Positions 63,226 to 64,000 of a stretch of DNA of 64,000 nucleotides are shown here, in pieces (within the stretch, counting starts at the first letter, position 1; the number at the start of each line of letters is the position of its first letter). The DNA comes from Niallia taxi (GTDB taxonomy: Bacteria; Bacillota; Bacilli; Bacillales; Cytobacillaceae): positions 2,404,001 to 2,468,000 of the forward strand of contig NZ_CP102589.1 of NCBI RefSeq assembly GCF_032818155.1, read 5' to 3'. A model generated the notes under the pieces. That model was not told the DNA's origin and did no database searches. It was given only the letters and a program-made list of their open reading frames with translations. The position numbers and the translations under genes were made by a program.

Positions 63226-64000
63226 TCATATTCTTTCCGATGGCATATTGTTAATTGCTGTTGAATCGGGAATTTTGTAATCAACTGGTACTTTCGTTGC
63301 TATCCCATCTATAAATTGCCTATCGACAAATGCTTTTTTTGTCTGACCCTTTATTGCAAACAAATCATCAAAGTTATCACTAGACATTTCATCGAATATT
63401 TTAATCATACGGGAGTTAGGAAGCTGATAATCAGTTGGTAAAGCTCCCACAATAGAATCAAATAGTGAAGGGTCCACAAAATACTGCTTTGTTTCTGTTT
63501 TTTCAGCAAAAAGAGACTTATAGACATCACTTGACATCTTTGAAAAAACCTCTAATGTACTTACATTAGGAAGCAAATAATTTTGAGGTAGCGCCTGACC
63601 AAGCTGATCCATTATATGTTTATCAATAAACAACGGATTTTGACTGGTATTTGCAGAGGTGTTTCTGATAAATAAATGTTGATACGATTCTATCTTCATC
63701 GGCTGAAAAACAGAAATTGACTTTTCGTTCGGTATTTTGTAGTCAGCGGGAAGTACAGTATTGATTTTTTCCCAGACCCGTTTCTGCTCCTCCAACCTTT
63801 GCTGCTCTTCCAGTTTTTGCTGTTCCTCTAGCCTTTGCTGCTCTTCCAGTTTTTGCTGTTCCTCTAGCCTTTGCTGCTCTTCCAGTTTTTGCTGTTCCTG
63901 CCATCTTTGCTGTTCCTTTAGTCTGTGCTGCTCCTTTTGTTTTTGCTCTTCCTTTAGCCTTTGCTGCTTCTCCATCCACTGTTGCTGCTCTAACCTTCGT
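63226..64000 (-). CDS. Coiled-coil protein with C-terminal repeated domain, 5' end beyond the window
   Basis: The reading frame is open to the right edge, so the N-terminus is missing. The visible part starts with a long Gln/Glu/Leu/Arg coiled coil (repeats of QKLEEQQRLEEQ), followed by about three and a half copies of a roughly 50-residue module. Each copy has a LPxDYxxPN opening and a LFxxxxxxxxxFVDxxxxDxI end, for example LPTDYQLPNSRMIKIF and MSSDNFDDLFAIKG. I know no family for the module. Lies next to the epimerase, so a surface role is plausible. Confidence 0.75.
   Translation of the reverse strand, partial: RRLEQQQWMEKQQRLKEEQKQKEQHRLKEQQRWQEQQKLEEQQRLEEQQKLEEQQRLEEQQKLEEQQRLEEQKRVWEKINTVLPADYKIPNEKSISVFQPMKIESYQHLFIRNTSANTSQNPLFIDKHIMDQLGQALPQNYLLPNVSTLEVFSKMSSDVYKSLFAEKTETKQYFVDPSLFDSIVGALPTDYQLPNSRMIKIFDEMSSDNFDDLFAIKGQTKKAFVDRQFIDGIATKVPVDYKIPDSTAINNMPSERI
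63801..63898 (-). repeat. In-frame 36-base tandem repeat
   Basis: About 2.7 copies of a 36-base unit encoding a 12-residue coiled-coil block (QKLEEQQRLEEQ) within the previous gene. Unit starts at 63801, 63837 and 63873. Such repeats expand and contract by slippage. Confidence 0.85.

Noticed and set aside
63801..63898. Regular 36-base repeats resembling a CRISPR array
   Set aside because: There are no spacers, and the repeats are contiguous, in frame and encode a coiled coil.

Overview
The window is low-GC, AT-rich DNA from an aerobic, spore-forming-type Firmicute of the Bacillaceae. This rests on strong GGAGG-type ribosome sites with ATG, TTG and GTG starts, Rho-independent terminators after most operons, Bacillus-type S-box, preQ1 and c-di-GMP riboswitches, a CIRCE element, and many relatives of B. 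subtilis proteins (YhfW-, YhfP-, YkuK-, YfhP-, CwlC-like, MhqR/MhqO-like). I cannot name the species. No rRNA, tRNA, CRISPR array or prophage block was seen.

Region by region. 1-6.6 kb: two overlapping pairs of small membrane proteins (CBO0543-like) flank a LysM-containing cell-wall amidase. They are followed by a decayed DUF1906 hydrolase gene, small orphan genes, a tiny phospholipase A2-like protein and an MltG-like membrane protein. 7.1-9.3 kb: queC-queD-queE, which make a queuosine precursor, behind a preQ1-I riboswitch with attenuator. 9.3-10.2 kb: a small FbpA-like gene and a DUF2809 membrane protein behind a complete SAM-I (S-box) riboswitch. 10.2-19.4 kb: an EAL protein, a Rieske/FAD oxidoreductase, a beta-lactamase-fold hydrolase, htpG with a CIRCE site, catalase, and a PadR/HAAS pair with two matching operators.

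19.5-33.5 kb is mostly metabolism and transport: an APC antiporter, methionine aminopeptidase, a cytoplasmic alpha-amylase, MFS and LysE transporters, an M20 amidohydrolase, a long (E. coli-type) S-adenosylmethionine decarboxylase, glutaminase, and a PAS-GGDEF-EAL protein. 33.7-47 kb holds an EamA transporter, a translationally coupled flavin monooxygenase/ATP-grasp ligase pair, an RNase H with viroplasmin-like N-terminus, a PBP4-type DD-peptidase, an Fpg/Nei glycosylase, a sensor-STAS protein with an unknown partner, a DEAD-box helicase, and a MarR/ring-cleaving dioxygenase pair.

47-54 kb is the most unusual part. It holds a 313-bp element with inverted ends and a secreted TIM-barrel-like hydrolase under a c-di-GMP-I riboswitch that appears to mask its ribosome site. 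Next come three dif-like (Xer-type) sites that bracket an SRPBCC gene and a tyrosine recombinase/DUF5658 module, then a second sensor-STAS paralog. 54-64 kb holds a glycosyltransferase with a YfhP-like protein, YkuK, a TerC protein, a PatB-type aminotransferase, an SDR, two tandem DUF1796 proteins, a sugar-nucleotide epimerase and the end of a coiled-coil repeat protein running off the right edge.

Two themes recur. The first is cyclic-di-GMP: two turnover proteins and one riboswitch target. The second is RNA-level metabolite control: preQ1, SAM and c-di-GMP riboswitches on one strand. The best candidates for something undescribed are the dif-like cassette array at 49.9-52.0 kb, the S-box in front of an FbpA-like gene, and the coupled monooxygenase/ATP-grasp pair.
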